Assembly (NCBI GenBank): GCA_963812915.1 | Contig: CAWEXB010000003.1 | Span: 471,416-535,415, forward strand | DNA length: 64,000 bases | Origin: JACVRW01 sp963812915 | GTDB taxonomy: Bacteria; Actinomycetota; Thermoleophilia; Solirubrobacterales; Thermoleophilaceae | Direction of reading: 5' to 3' | Shown: positions 1 through 8,301 of the stretch, in pieces | Numbering within the stretch: the stretch's first letter is position 1 | How the letters are laid out: the number at the start of each line of letters is the position of its first letter | The notes under the pieces: model-generated | Seen by the model: the letters and a program-made list of their open reading frames with translations, nothing else | The model's database searches: none | Told to the model about the DNA's origin: nothing | Made by a program: the position numbers and the translations under genes

Positions 1-59
1 TGGGAGGACGCGGCGAGGCGCACGCCCCACCCCACCGGCCGCACCACCTCGCTCGATTA

Positions 60-1085
60 CTAGTGCAGCGCCGCGGCGTCGAGATGGTCGAGCAGCCCGG
101 CCGGCCGTGGCCCGCCCTGATCGTTGAGGATGATCGCGCCGCCGGGCCAGTAGGGGTGAGGCGGGGTCGCCCGATGCACGAGCAACGGCTCGTAGACCCA
201 GGAGCCGGTGTTCGCAACTTGGGGCCGGCCACCGGGGCCACACCAGGTCTCGAGACCGTCGTCGGCGAGGGGGCCGCAGCGGTGGACGTGCCCGAAGATC
301 ACCCAATCGGCGTCGACCCCGAGCCGGTGGACGACCCGAGCGAGCGCGGGGATGCTGGCGCGCAGCATCTGCGCTCCGAGCAGCCTCGCGGTAATCGGCG
401 CGATGCGGTGACTTAGCACGCGCTGTGGGAACCCCGGCATCGTGGCCGCGCGCAGGACCTCCGCCAGGTCGTCGACGGCGGCCGCGAGCGGGAGCGGCAG
501 CCAGCGTGTGAGGAACGATTCGAGGCGCGTCAGCGACAGGCCCCCCGCCCGCTCGTAGTCGACGGGCGCGGCGCCGTCCCGGGGCAGCCGCCCCAGCAGT
601 CCCCGGGCGATGCCGAAGGCGGCCTCCGGCAGCAGGTGACGATCGAGGTAGTGGCCGTGGGTGGCCCACACGCCGTCTGCCAGCCACACACCCGGGTAGT
701 GGACGCGAATGCGCGCGGGCTCGAGCCAGGACGCGACCAGCTCCAGCATGGGGCCGGCGTCGACCGGGACGTGCTCATCAACGGCCGCCGGTCCCCCGTG
801 CGCGTCCAGCCACGGGCGCACGAGCGCCGCGTCGTGGTTGCCCGGGACCACGATCACCTCCCGTCCGCTGCCCAACCGGCCGCCCACCGCCCTCAGCACC
901 GGCTCGGCGACGTCCATCGCCCGCCTCGGGCGTCCCTCCAGCAGCTCCAGCACGTCGCCGAGCAGCACCAGCCGATCGACGCGGTCGAGCGCTTCGAGCA
1001 GCGCGTCGAGCGCCACCGCTCGCCGCAGCACGTCGCGCTGCAGGCGAGTTCCCAGGTGGAGGTCCGACACCACGAGCGTCTGCAC
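60..1085 (-). CDS. Calcineurin-like metallophosphoesterase
   Basis: This 341-aa cytoplasmic protein has the complete dinuclear-metal phosphoesterase signature: SDLHLG (D8, H10), GDVLE (43-47), GNHD (82-85), a THGHYLD block near 142-148 and GHVHR near 265-269. These residues bind two metals that activate water for phosphoester cleavage. The SDLHLG start and the THGHYLD block recall UDP-2,3-diacylglucosamine hydrolase-like enzymes, but a Gram-positive organism has no obvious lipid A substrate, so the substrate is unknown. The start is a GTG. The gene is transcribed away from the zinc-ribbon gene beside it in the same direction. Family assignment is firm; specificity is not. Confidence 0.9.
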   Translation of the reverse strand: MQTLVVSDLHLGTRLQRDVLRRAVALDALLEALDRVDRLVLLGDVLELLEGRPRRAMDVAEPVLRAVGGRLGSGREVIVVPGNHDAALVRPWLDAHGGPAAVDEHVPVDAGPMLELVASWLEPARIRVHYPGVWLADGVWATHGHYLDRHLLPEAAFGIARGLLGRLPRDGAAPVDYERAGGLSLTRLESFLTRWLPLPLAAAVDDLAEVLRAATMPGFPQRVLSHRIAPITARLLGAQMLRASIPALARVVHRLGVDADWVIFGHVHRCGPLADDGLETWCGPGGRPQVANTGSWVYEPLLVHRATPPHPYWPGGAIILNDQGGPRPAGLLDHLDAAALH

Positions 1086-1130
1086 GTCGGGCGCGACGAT
1101 GTCACACGGACCCGCCGCGGCGCCAAGGGT

Positions 1131-1352
1131 TCAGGTCCGACCTCTCGCCCTGAGCGGCTTGACCTCGCCCGGGTGCGGCGTCTCCGGAAGCGCGCGTATC
1201 TCGTCTTCCGTCCGAGCGTGCGACACGATGCGCTCCTCGAACTCCGCGGGTGACTCGTACGACTCCCGCATGAAGATCGGCTCCCCACAGTCCGGGCAGG
1301 CCGTCGATCGGGTGGACTCGAAGACGTTTCCGCAAAAGCACGCGATGGTCAT
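1131..1352 (-). CDS. Small zinc-ribbon protein
   Basis: This is a 73-aa protein. An N-terminal CxC pair (MTIACFCG) and a later CPDCGEP motif form a likely four-cysteine zinc ribbon, followed by an acidic helical stretch and a basic tail. I chose the ATG at 1352 because AGGAG lies 8 bases upstream on the minus strand and the cysteines follow at once; a longer upstream frame has no such support. Proteins of this kind are usually nucleic-acid or protein adaptors, but no function can be named. A CRP-type palindrome lies about 87 bp upstream (1439-1454), which may control it. Confidence 0.7.
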   Translation of the reverse strand: MTIACFCGNVFESTRSTACPDCGEPIFMRESYESPAEFEERIVSHARTEDEIRALPETPHPGEVKPLRARGRT

Positions 1353-1438
1353 GAGAGGGACTCCTGGGTGCTGCCTTGGGTGCGAATGGTCATCGCTTGG
1401 GTGACGTATCCAAACTTCGCGGTATTCCGCTCTGGCCA

Positions 1439-1454
1439 TGTGACATCGCTCACA
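1439..1454. promoter_or_regulatory. CRP/FNR-type palindromic site
   Basis: TGTGACATCGCTCACA is an exact TGTGA-N6-TCACA match to the classical CRP consensus. It lies upstream of the zinc-ribbon gene (start 1352) and downstream of the SpoIIE-HATPase gene. A Crp/Fnr-family regulator is encoded at 44361-45026. The match is visible; regulation is inferred. Confidence 0.5.
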
Positions 1455-1549
1455 CGCCGAGTACCTCGGGGAACGCGGGCGGGCGGCCGGGCATGGCCCG
1501 GTCGAAGGCGCGCGCCCGGGCACCGAGCCCGCCCGCGCTAGCGGGCGAC

Positions 1550-3593
1550 CTAGCCGATCAGGTGCAGGCGGCGATCGATCTCGAACCAGACGCTCGTACC
1601 GTCCGAGTTGGAGACACCCCAGCGGTCGGCGAGTTGATCGACGAGGTAGAGGCCCCAGCGCGACGGGCTGTCCCGACTCACCACGTTCTCACCGGGATCG
1701 AAGCCGTATCCGTGGTCGCCCACCTCGATTCGCACGCGGTCCGTGAAGACCTTGGCGCGGAGCTCGACCGACCCCGACGCGGACGGCTGAGCGTGGCGGA
1801 CGCTGTTGGTGACGAGCTCGCTGACGAGTAGACGCATGTTCGCGAACATGGCGTGCTCGAGCCCCGGCTCGAGCTCCCCTACGGCCTGTCTCGCCAGTGG
1901 AACCGCGCCGGGTCCGCCGGGCAGGCGAACGACGATCTGCTTCTCCGGCGTCCGGGCCGCCGTCGGGATGCGGAGCACGAGCAGAGCGACGTCGTCGCGT
2001 GGCTCACGCTCGCTCCCGCCCAAAAGGGTCCGCGTGACCTCGCGTGCGATTTCCGGCGCCGACCGGCCCGCACACGCCTGCGAGCGCCGAGGCCAGCTCC
2101 GCCTGGCCGACGGTCCGCTCGGGAGCGTACGCGTCGGTCAGGCCATCCGTATAGAGGACGAGCGCGTCGCCGGGCCGAAGCTCCACGGTCGCGTCGCTGA
2201 GCTCGGGATCCCTGACGACACCGAGGAGCGTTCCGTACGAGCCGACCGCCTCGACCGTCCCGTCCGAGCGGAGCACGAGCGGAAGGGGGTGGCCGCCGCT
2301 CGACACCGTGGCACGCACGCCCTGGGCCCCGTTCGGCTCCAGGCGCGCGAAGGCGACCGTGCAGAACTCGGTCGGGGAGCGTTGCCGCAGCATTGCATCG
2401 TTCAGGAGCCCGAGAACGCGGCTCGGCCGGGTTTCGCGCATGGCCGCAGCCCGAAGCGTGTAGCGCGCCAACCCGGTGACCGCTGCCGCTGAAGCTCCCT
2501 TCCCGCAGACGTCGCCGACCACGACCGCCCAGGATCCGTCGTCGCCCTGGAAGAGGTCGTAGAAGTCGCCCCCGACCACGTGTGGCTCACCGGCGGGGCG
2601 GAACTCGGCCGCGGCTTGGAGGCCGGGGACCTCCGGCAGATGCGTCGGAAGCAGGCTCTCCTGCAGCGTGTCCGCGATGTACTCGACCGTGTCCTCGACC
2701 CGCCTTCGCTCAGTGGTGACGGCGGCGAGCACGAGCGCGGTAATGCCCGCGACGCCGACGAAGGTCTGCGCGAGCAGAAGACGCTCGTCCGGCGCGAGTC
2801 CCGCGAAGGGGCCCGCGTCCCCCTCGGCGAATGGGATCGCGACGCCCGCGACGATGAGGCTCGTGGCGACGGCCCCCGGCTGCCAGAATCGCAGCGCGGC
2901 CCAGGTGAGGGGCGGGAAGATCAGGTAGTTCAGTGGCGTATCGCTCGAGAACACGAGCAGGCTGATCGCGATCAGCGAGACCCCGAGCACGGCGGCTTCG
3001 AGCCGTCGACCGGGCGCGCGGTTGAAGGGCCAGTGGGTCGCGGCCACGAGCAGCGCCGGTGCGACGATCAGGTCGCCGCCGAGGTCTCCGAGCCACCACG
3101 TGCGCCAGACCGAGCCGAAGTCGCCGCCGGAGACCTCGTCGGCGACGAGCAGGCTCGTCACCCCGACGGTGGCGCTGATCGTCGTGCTGAGCACGCCGGC
3201 CAGCCCGACCAGCGCGAACACGTCTCGTACGCGCTCGAGCGAGGGCCGGAAGTCGCCGAACCGGCGCAGCAGGTATGCGCCCACCAGCGCCTCGAGCGTG
3301 TTGCCGGCGGTGATGCCGAGTACGGCGTAGAGGGGAATGCCGGTCCACGCGTTCGCCAGGAAGGCGCCGAGCGCGACTCCCGGCCAAATCCGGTAGCCCC
3401 ACAGGACCACCGCCGCCAGCGCGATACCCGTCGGCGGCCAGACCGCCGTAACGCTCCCCGTCTCGAACGCAAGGCTGAGCCCGAGCTTTGCGGACCCGTA
3501 GTACGCGGCGGCGACGCCGGCGACCTTCGCGGCGTAGATCAGTTGGTCGCGGCCGAGCGCCGCGTGCTGTTCGAGGCTTGGTTGCGAGCCCAA
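1550..3593 (-). CDS. MASE1-SpoIIE phosphatase-HATPase fusion, split by one indel
   Basis: Two overlapping minus-strand frames make one gene. Frame one (from 3593) has about 280 residues of MASE1-type membrane segments (VWPPTGIALAAVV, WWLGDLGGDLIVAPALL), then a SpoIIE/PP2C phosphatase domain (GGDFYDLF, GDVCGKG, LYTDGLTDAY). The conserved phosphatase end, PRDDVALLVLR, lies only in the second frame, followed by an RsbW-like ATPase domain (SELVTNSVRHA, DHGYGFDPG, RWGLYLVDQLADRWG). Removing one base near 2075-2080 joins them as ALAGCAGRSAPEIAREV. The TTG start has AAGGAG 5 bases upstream. The likely role is a membrane-sensing phosphatase/kinase that acts on STAS anti-sigma antagonists. The break is probably a sequencing error. 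Confidence 0.85.
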
Positions 3594-3674
3594 GCTGCTC
3601 CTTCTCCCGGAAAGCCCAACCTACTCCTGACCGGCGAGCATTGCGAGCGATGGGGGCGATCCCACGCCGACCCG

Positions 3675-4931
3675 TCAGGTCACGAGCAGGATGATCACCG
3701 CGGCGACCAGTAGCAGCGCAGCGAGTGCCGCCACTATCGGGACCCAACGTCGCGTCGAATCAGGCGTCGTAAGACCGGGCTGGATGGGTGTGCCCGGGAT
3801 ATGGCGCGCGCCCGGTTCGGATACCCCGGGCGGGAAGGTCGCGGGAGCCGCCCGCTCCGGGGAGGCGGGCGCGGGAGCCGCCCGCTGCGGGGAGGCGGGC
3901 GCGGGAGCCGCCCGCTCCGGGGAGGCGGCCGCGGGAGGCGCGGAGCGGATCGGGGCCGTGCGCGCCGTCTCCCGGTCGGCCTTCATCGCGTCCAGGGCGG
4001 CCTCGCGCTCTCGCCGAGCGGCCTCGAGTTCGCGTCCGGAAGCCTCGCGGTCGGCCCGTGCGGCCTTGCGTTCGGCAGCCGCGGCGTCTCGCTCGGCGAG
4101 CGCGGCGTCCCGGTCGGCGAACGCCGCGTCGCGCTGGGCCAGGGCCGAGCCGCGCTCGGTGACGGCGGTTTGGCGGGAGGCCAGAGCCGCGTCGCGCTCG
4201 GCCGCCGCGTCGCGCGCGCGGGACAGCCAGCTGTTCCGCTCCTCGCGCGCTCTGTCCCGAGCGCGCGCGGCGGCAGCGAGCTCGGTCTGCACGGACCGGA
4301 TCCGGGCGCCAGCCTCCTCGGCCGCGCGCCTCGAGTTCTCGAGCTCGGCGGCGACGGTACTGCGCTCGGCGACCGCCGCATCCCGCTCGCGCTCGAGCTG
4401 CTGGTGACGCTGTACGGCGGCGGCCTGCGCGGCCGATGCCCGCTCGTCGCCCTCGCGCAGCTTCGCCGTCTGCGCCCGGGCGTTCTCCTCGGCGTCGGCC
4501 AGCCGCGAGCGCAGATCGTCCACCGCCGCCTGGAGCGTCTCGCGCTCGCGCTCGAGCTCCGCCCGCAAGCGTTTCGCCTCGGCGCGTGCGGCCGCCAGCT
4601 CCCGGCCAACCGCCTTCCGGCCGCGCGACCGGAGGTCCGCCGCGGTCGCAGGGGGCTCGAGCTCGACCACGAGGTCGGGCCCCACGGTCAGTTGGGCGGC
4701 GTCGACGTCGGCCATCTCGCCGTCCCAGGCGAACGCCGCATGCCACACCTCCCCTTCGTCCGCGATCCACGGCTTGTGCTCGAGCGACGCCAGCACGCGG
4801 CGGGTTCGCCCGTCCACCTCGAGGTCGAGCGTAGGCCGCAGGAAGCGCCGGCCGCGCACGTCGAACCAGCGCCCGGCGAGCTCCAGCCGGTCACCGGCGG
4901 TCCACTCGAAGTGTTCTATCTCGAAGCTCAC
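3675..4931 (-). CDS. Tail-anchored coiled-coil protein
   Basis: This 418-aa protein has a folded N-terminal part of about 95 residues (WTAGDRLELAGRWF, RRVLASLEHKPW), then about 210 residues of Ala/Arg/Glu-rich coiled coil with an AERDAAL-type heptad drift. A Pro/Ala linker follows, with three 10-residue repeats (SPERAAPAPA), and a single C-terminal membrane helix (WVPIVAALAALLLVAAVIILLV). That arrangement fits a cytoplasmic rod anchored by its tail. No enzyme motif is present and I do not recognise a named family. The start is a GTG with a weak ribosome site. The linker repeats correspond to the tandem DNA repeat at 3841-3930. Confidence 0.75.
   Translation of the reverse strand: MSFEIEHFEWTAGDRLELAGRWFDVRGRRFLRPTLDLEVDGRTRRVLASLEHKPWIADEGEVWHAAFAWDGEMADVDAAQLTVGPDLVVELEPPATAADLRSRGRKAVGRELAAARAEAKRLRAELERERETLQAAVDDLRSRLADAEENARAQTAKLREGDERASAAQAAAVQRHQQLERERDAAVAERSTVAAELENSRRAAEEAGARIRSVQTELAAAARARDRAREERNSWLSRARDAAAERDAALASRQTAVTERGSALAQRDAAFADRDAALAERDAAAAERKAARADREASGRELEAARREREAALDAMKADRETARTAPIRSAPPAAASPERAAPAPASPQRAAPAPASPERAAPATFPPGVSEPGARHIPGTPIQPGLTTPDSTRRWVPIVAALAALLLVAAVIILLVT
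3841..3930 (-). repeat. Three tandem 30-bp repeats inside the coiled-coil gene
   Basis: Three head-to-tail 30-bp units begin at 3841, 3871 and 3901 and differ at only a few positions. They encode the SPxRAAPAPA linker repeats of the protein at 3675-4931 and keep its reading frame. Length variation by slippage would change linker length in steps of ten residues. Confidence 0.9.
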
Positions 4932-5094
4932 GTGAACCGGGAACGCTACCCGCCTGGCCCGCGGGTGGCCGCCTCAGAGCCGGTGGACGGTGATTGGATG
5001 ACGTCATACCCGGCGATAGGCGGCTCCGGGCGTGACCGCCGCGACGGCGTCGGCGATGAGTTTTAGCGCGCCCGGCCGTCCAATTGGAGAACAG

Positions 5095-5958
5095 ATGAAT
5101 GCCTCAGCCGAGCATATGGTCCACACAGGCGCGGTCGAGCTCTGCGTGCAGAGCTTCGGCGACCCCGATGACCCGGCGATCCTGCTCATCGCGGGCGGGG
5201 CGAGCTCCATGCTGCACTGGGCCGAGGAGTTCTGCGAGCGGCTCGCGGCCGGCCGCCGGTTCGTGATCCGCTACGACCACCGGGACACCGGTCGATCGGT
5301 CAGCTACCCACCGGGGGCCCCGCAGTACACCGGCCGCGACCTCGCCGAGGACGCGATCGGCGTGCTCGACGCGTTCGGCGTGGCCAGGGCGCACGTCGTC
5401 GGCATCTCGATGGGCGGCGGTATCGGCCAGTCCCTGGCTATCCACCATCCGGAGCGGGTCGCATCCCTCACGCTGAGTTCCGCCAGCCCGGTCGGCGCCG
5501 GGGCAGACGATCCGGACCTGCCCCCCGCCTCGGAAGAGGTGACGGCCGAGTTCGGGGCAGTGTCCGAGCCCGACTGGTCCGACCGGAGCGCGGTGATGGA
5601 GTACCTCGTCACCCAAGAACGGTTGTGCACGTCGAAGAGCCGGCCGGTGGCGGAGGAGTTCATCCGCGAGCTTGCAAGACGGACCGTCGACCGCGCCGTC
5701 AGCATCGCCTCGATGAACAACCATTTCCTGCTCGCAACCGGCGACGACCTTGGCCGGCGCCGGCTCGCGGGGATCACCGCCCCGACCCTGGTCATACACG
5801 GCACCGAGGACCCGGTTTTCCCCATCGCCCACGGCGCCGCCCTCGCCCGCGATATCCCCGGCGCGCAGCTGCTCGAGCTGGAGCAAACCGGCCACGAGCT
5901 GCCGCCCGCCGTCTGGGACACGGTGATTCCCGCGATCATCGAGCACACCCGGGAGTGA
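5095..5958 (+). CDS. Alpha/beta hydrolase
   Basis: This 287-aa alpha/beta hydrolase has the nucleophile elbow GISMGG (Ser105), acid Asp239 in HGTEDPVFP and catalytic His267 in TGHELP. The oxyanion-side motif (LLIAGGASSM) and YDHRDTGRS resemble the RdmC/aclacinomycin methylesterase-like group of actinomycete hydrolases. The ATG at 5095 is preferred because GGAGA lies 5 bases upstream and homology-like sequence starts there. It is followed 42 bp later by the LigD-like gene in the same direction. The substrate is unknown and is probably an ester. Confidence 0.88.
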   Translation: MNASAEHMVHTGAVELCVQSFGDPDDPAILLIAGGASSMLHWAEEFCERLAAGRRFVIRYDHRDTGRSVSYPPGAPQYTGRDLAEDAIGVLDAFGVARAHVVGISMGGGIGQSLAIHHPERVASLTLSSASPVGAGADDPDLPPASEEVTAEFGAVSEPDWSDRSAVMEYLVTQERLCTSKSRPVAEEFIRELARRTVDRAVSIASMNNHFLLATGDDLGRRRLAGITAPTLVIHGTEDPVFPIAHGAALARDIPGAQLLELEQTGHELPPAVWDTVIPAIIEHTRE

Positions 5959-6000
5959 GTCGCTGCGGCACGGGTGGCCGGAGCTACGCTGACGGAGCCA

Positions 6001-7139
6001 ATGGCCAAGAGCGACCACACGATGCTCGACGTGGCCGGCCGCGAGGTCCGGCTCTCCAGTCCGGCGAAGGTCTACTTTCCCAAGCCGGGGTGGACGAAGC
6101 TCGATCTCGTCGAGTACTACGTGACGGTTGCCGATGCCGCATTGGTGCACGTCCGCGAGCGCCCGACGGTGATGAAGCGCTTCGTGAAAGGAATTCTCGA
6201 GGAGCCGATCTGGCAGAAGCGCGTGCCGCAAAAGATCCCCGAGTGGCTGCAGACTGCGACGGTGGCCTTCCCGTCCGGTCGCACCGCAGAGGAGCTCGTG
6301 GTAGGCGACGCCGCGCACATGGTCTGGGCGGTCAACCTCGGCGTGATCGACTTCAACCCGTGGCCCGCACGGCGCGGCGACCTCGACCACCCCGACGAGT
6401 TGCGCGTCGATCTCGATCCCACGCCCGGGATCGTGTGGGATGCGGTGCGCCGCACGGCGATGGTCGTGCGCGACGTGCTCTCCGAGCACCGGCTGCGCGG
6501 CTACCCGAAGACGTCGGGGTCCAAGGGCATCCACGTGAACGTTCGCATCGAGCCGCGCTGGGACTTCCTCGAAGTGCGCCGCTCGGCGCTGGCGCTGGCG
6601 CGTGAGGTCGAGCGCCGCGCCCCGACCTGGCGACGAGCAAGTGGTGGAAGGAGGAGCGCCACGGCGTGTTCGTCGACTACAACCAAAACGCCCGAGACCG
6701 GACGGTCGCGTCCGGCTATTCCGTGCGCCCGACGCCGGACGCCCGCGTCTCCTGCGCCCTGAACTGGGACGAGGTGCCCGACGTAGAGCCGGGCGATCTG
6801 CGCCTCGACACCGTGCCGGATCGCCTGCGCACGCTCGGCGATCCGGCCGCCGACATCGACGAGCGGCCCGGCTCCCTGGACGGGCTGCTCGAGCTGGCCC
6901 GCCGCGACGAGGAGGAGGGCCTCGGGGACGCACCGTGGCCGCCACATTTCCCGAAGCGGAGGGGCGAGCCGAAGCGCGTCCAGCCAAGCCGTGATCGAGA
7001 CCGTCCCACCCAGCGCGGTCGCGCCGGCGACCCACAGCCCGGCGGCCCACCGCCCGGCATGCAGACCGGCGGCCTCCAGCGGGGCTTCGGCTCCAAGCCA
7101 AGGACCGGCCAGGGGTACGAGGACGAGTTCAACGACTGA
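6001..7139 (+). CDS. LigD-type polymerase/primase domain protein, one indel
   Basis: The first frame gives about 205 residues of the LigD polymerase domain (archaeo-eukaryotic primase superfamily): KVYFPKPGWTKLDLVEYY, MKRFVKG, the metal-binding DLDP (137-140) and TSGSKGIH (171-178). The second frame, from about 6625, continues as SKWWKEERHGVFVDYNQN and the domain's C-terminus, then a Pro/Gly/Arg-rich tail. Adding one C to the four-C run at 6620-6623 restores a single protein of about 379 residues. It would add nucleotides in Ku-dependent end joining or related repair. No ligase or nuclease domain is attached, so partners must lie elsewhere. GGAG sits 5 bases upstream of the ATG. Confidence 0.85.
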
Positions 7140-7255
7140 AATGTCGGGCTACTGGTCGCCGAAGGAGACGCCGGCCCAGCCGGGCGTCCTTGACGGAATG
7201 TGTCTCGGAGGTACCCGGCGCGGCGCGCCGAGCACCCGAAAGTGGCTCCCCTGGG

Positions 7256-7711
7256 CTACGCGGCCGCGACGTCGGGCTGCGACTCGGCGACTCGGACTAT
7301 CCGTCCGGCCGCACCCTCGAGCGCGCCCGCCGAGAGAAGCGCCGCCGTGGCGTTCGCAACGAGGCGACCGGCAAGTCCGTCGCTTCGGCGCAGGGACACC
7401 GAGGCACTCAGCTCGGCGCCCGATTCGTCGCCCGTCATTTCGTAGCGCACGTCGAGGCTGACGGGACCTTCAGCCGATAGCTCGAGCCTCGCCTCGTCGG
7501 CGGCGTGTACCTCGACGTCGAAGCCGACGCGCACTCCCGCCAATCGTCCGGAGACCCGTCCGCGCGTGCCGGCTGCGAGGCGCCGTCCCTCGAGGTCATC
7601 TAGATCGAAGGCGACCGGCGACCAGCGGCGGATCTCCTCGGGATGCGTCAGCACCTCGAGCACCTGCTCGGGTGCTGCGTTGGCTCGCGCTGTCGCGGTC
7701 CACTCAGACAC
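7256..7711 (-). CDS. SRPBCC-fold protein
   Basis: The protein of about 151 aa fits the START/SRPBCC ligand-binding fold. It begins with a short strand and a helix typical of the family (ANAAPEQVLEVLTHPEEIRRW), followed by alternating beta strands (VGFDVEVHAA, ARLELSAEG, VSLDVRYEMTG) and a long C-terminal helix (LAGRLVANATAALL). These proteins bind or modify hydrophobic ligands, but no active-site signature is visible. The GTG at 7711 is my choice because the family usually starts just before this helix. A frame upstream reaches 7759, and no strong ribosome site decides between them. A palindrome lies 32 bp upstream. Confidence 0.7.
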   Translation of the reverse strand: MSEWTATARANAAPEQVLEVLTHPEEIRRWSPVAFDLDDLEGRRLAAGTRGRVSGRLAGVRVGFDVEVHAADEARLELSAEGPVSLDVRYEMTGDESGAELSASVSLRRSDGLAGRLVANATAALLSAGALEGAAGRIVRVAESQPDVAAA

Positions 7712-7742
7712 ACGCGCAGGGTGGCAGTGGATGCGCCGGTTT

Positions 7743-7760
7743 TGTGAGCGATGGCTCACA
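7743..7760. promoter_or_regulatory. Palindromic operator candidate
   Basis: TGTGAGC-GATG-GCTCACA is a perfect 7-bp inverted repeat with a 4-bp centre, placed just upstream of the SRPBCC gene on the minus strand. It resembles CRP-like half sites (TGTGA/TCACA) but with 8 bp between them, not 6. Confidence 0.4.
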
Positions 7761-8048
7761 GTCGGCGTGCGCTGCCCTTACGCCGACGGGTGCCGCGAAA
7801 GCCTGCGCCTTCTCCGGTAACTTCGGTTTCCCGAAGCTGCACGAAGTCCGCAAGGAGGTCCAAGCGTGTCGGACTCGATGCCCAGGAGCCGCACGTTCCG
7901 AAACGGGCGGTGCTCCAAGACGCCATGCGGCAAGGGGTTCCCGCTCAGGAGCTGCAGTCGCACACCCATTAGCGCGAGATCGCTGAGATCTTCGACCTAC
8001 ACGCCGACCGAGTCGAGGCGCTCAGGGTGGGCGCCTGAGGGCAGCTAC
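7761..8048. other. Intergenic, possible decayed short gene
   Basis: No intact gene is supported here. On the plus strand at about 7866-8038, one frame reads as a plausible short protein (PKRAVLQDAMRQGVPAQEL, then REIAEIFDLHADRVEALR) interrupted by a TAG near 7972. It could be a remnant or chance. Confidence 0.3.
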
Positions 8049-8216
8049 TTACTGCTCACTCGGTCCGGAGCCATCGCGTAGGACCTTCAGCGCCTGCTCC
8101 AGCTTCTCGACCTGCGCCTTCGCCTCGTCGGCTTCCTTCTGCGCGCGTTCGTAGCGCTCCTGGAAGCGCTGCTTCTCGCGCTCCATGACCTTTTCTGCAC
8201 TCAGCAACTCCGCCAT
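8049..8216 (-). CDS. Small coiled-coil protein (55 aa)
   Basis: The 55-aa charged protein is almost entirely one predicted coiled coil (MEREKQRFQERYERAQKEAD, then AQVEKLEQALKVL). An excellent GGGGAGGTG ribosome site lies just upstream of the ATG at 8216. It follows the glycosidase gene on the same strand, 85 bp downstream of its stop, and may be cotranscribed. No function is recognised; it could be a structural or chaperone-like adaptor. Confidence 0.65.
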   Translation of the reverse strand: MAELLSAEKVMEREKQRFQERYERAQKEADEAKAQVEKLEQALKVLRDGSGPSEQ

Positions 8217-8301
8217 CGCACCTCCCCTGTCGAACTCGTGCTGCCAGGCGATTTTCGCACAGCCTCGCCTGATCTTGGGCGAACCAGGGGCCGCTCCCGA
8301 G

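Noticed and set aside
3841..3930. Possible CRISPR array (30-bp repeats)
   Set aside because: The repeats are directly tandem without spacers, lie in coding sequence and no cas gene is present.
3760..5066. Long plus- and minus-strand frames over the coiled-coil gene
   Set aside because: The Ala/Arg/Glu-rich heptads create open shadows in other frames; only the minus-strand frame ending at 3675 has an anchor helix and a folded N-terminus.
5104..7101. Minus-strand 665-codon frame opposite the hydrolase and LigD genes
   Set aside because: It is a shadow of two clear plus-strand genes, with low-complexity Arg/Ala/Gly composition and no recognisable domain.
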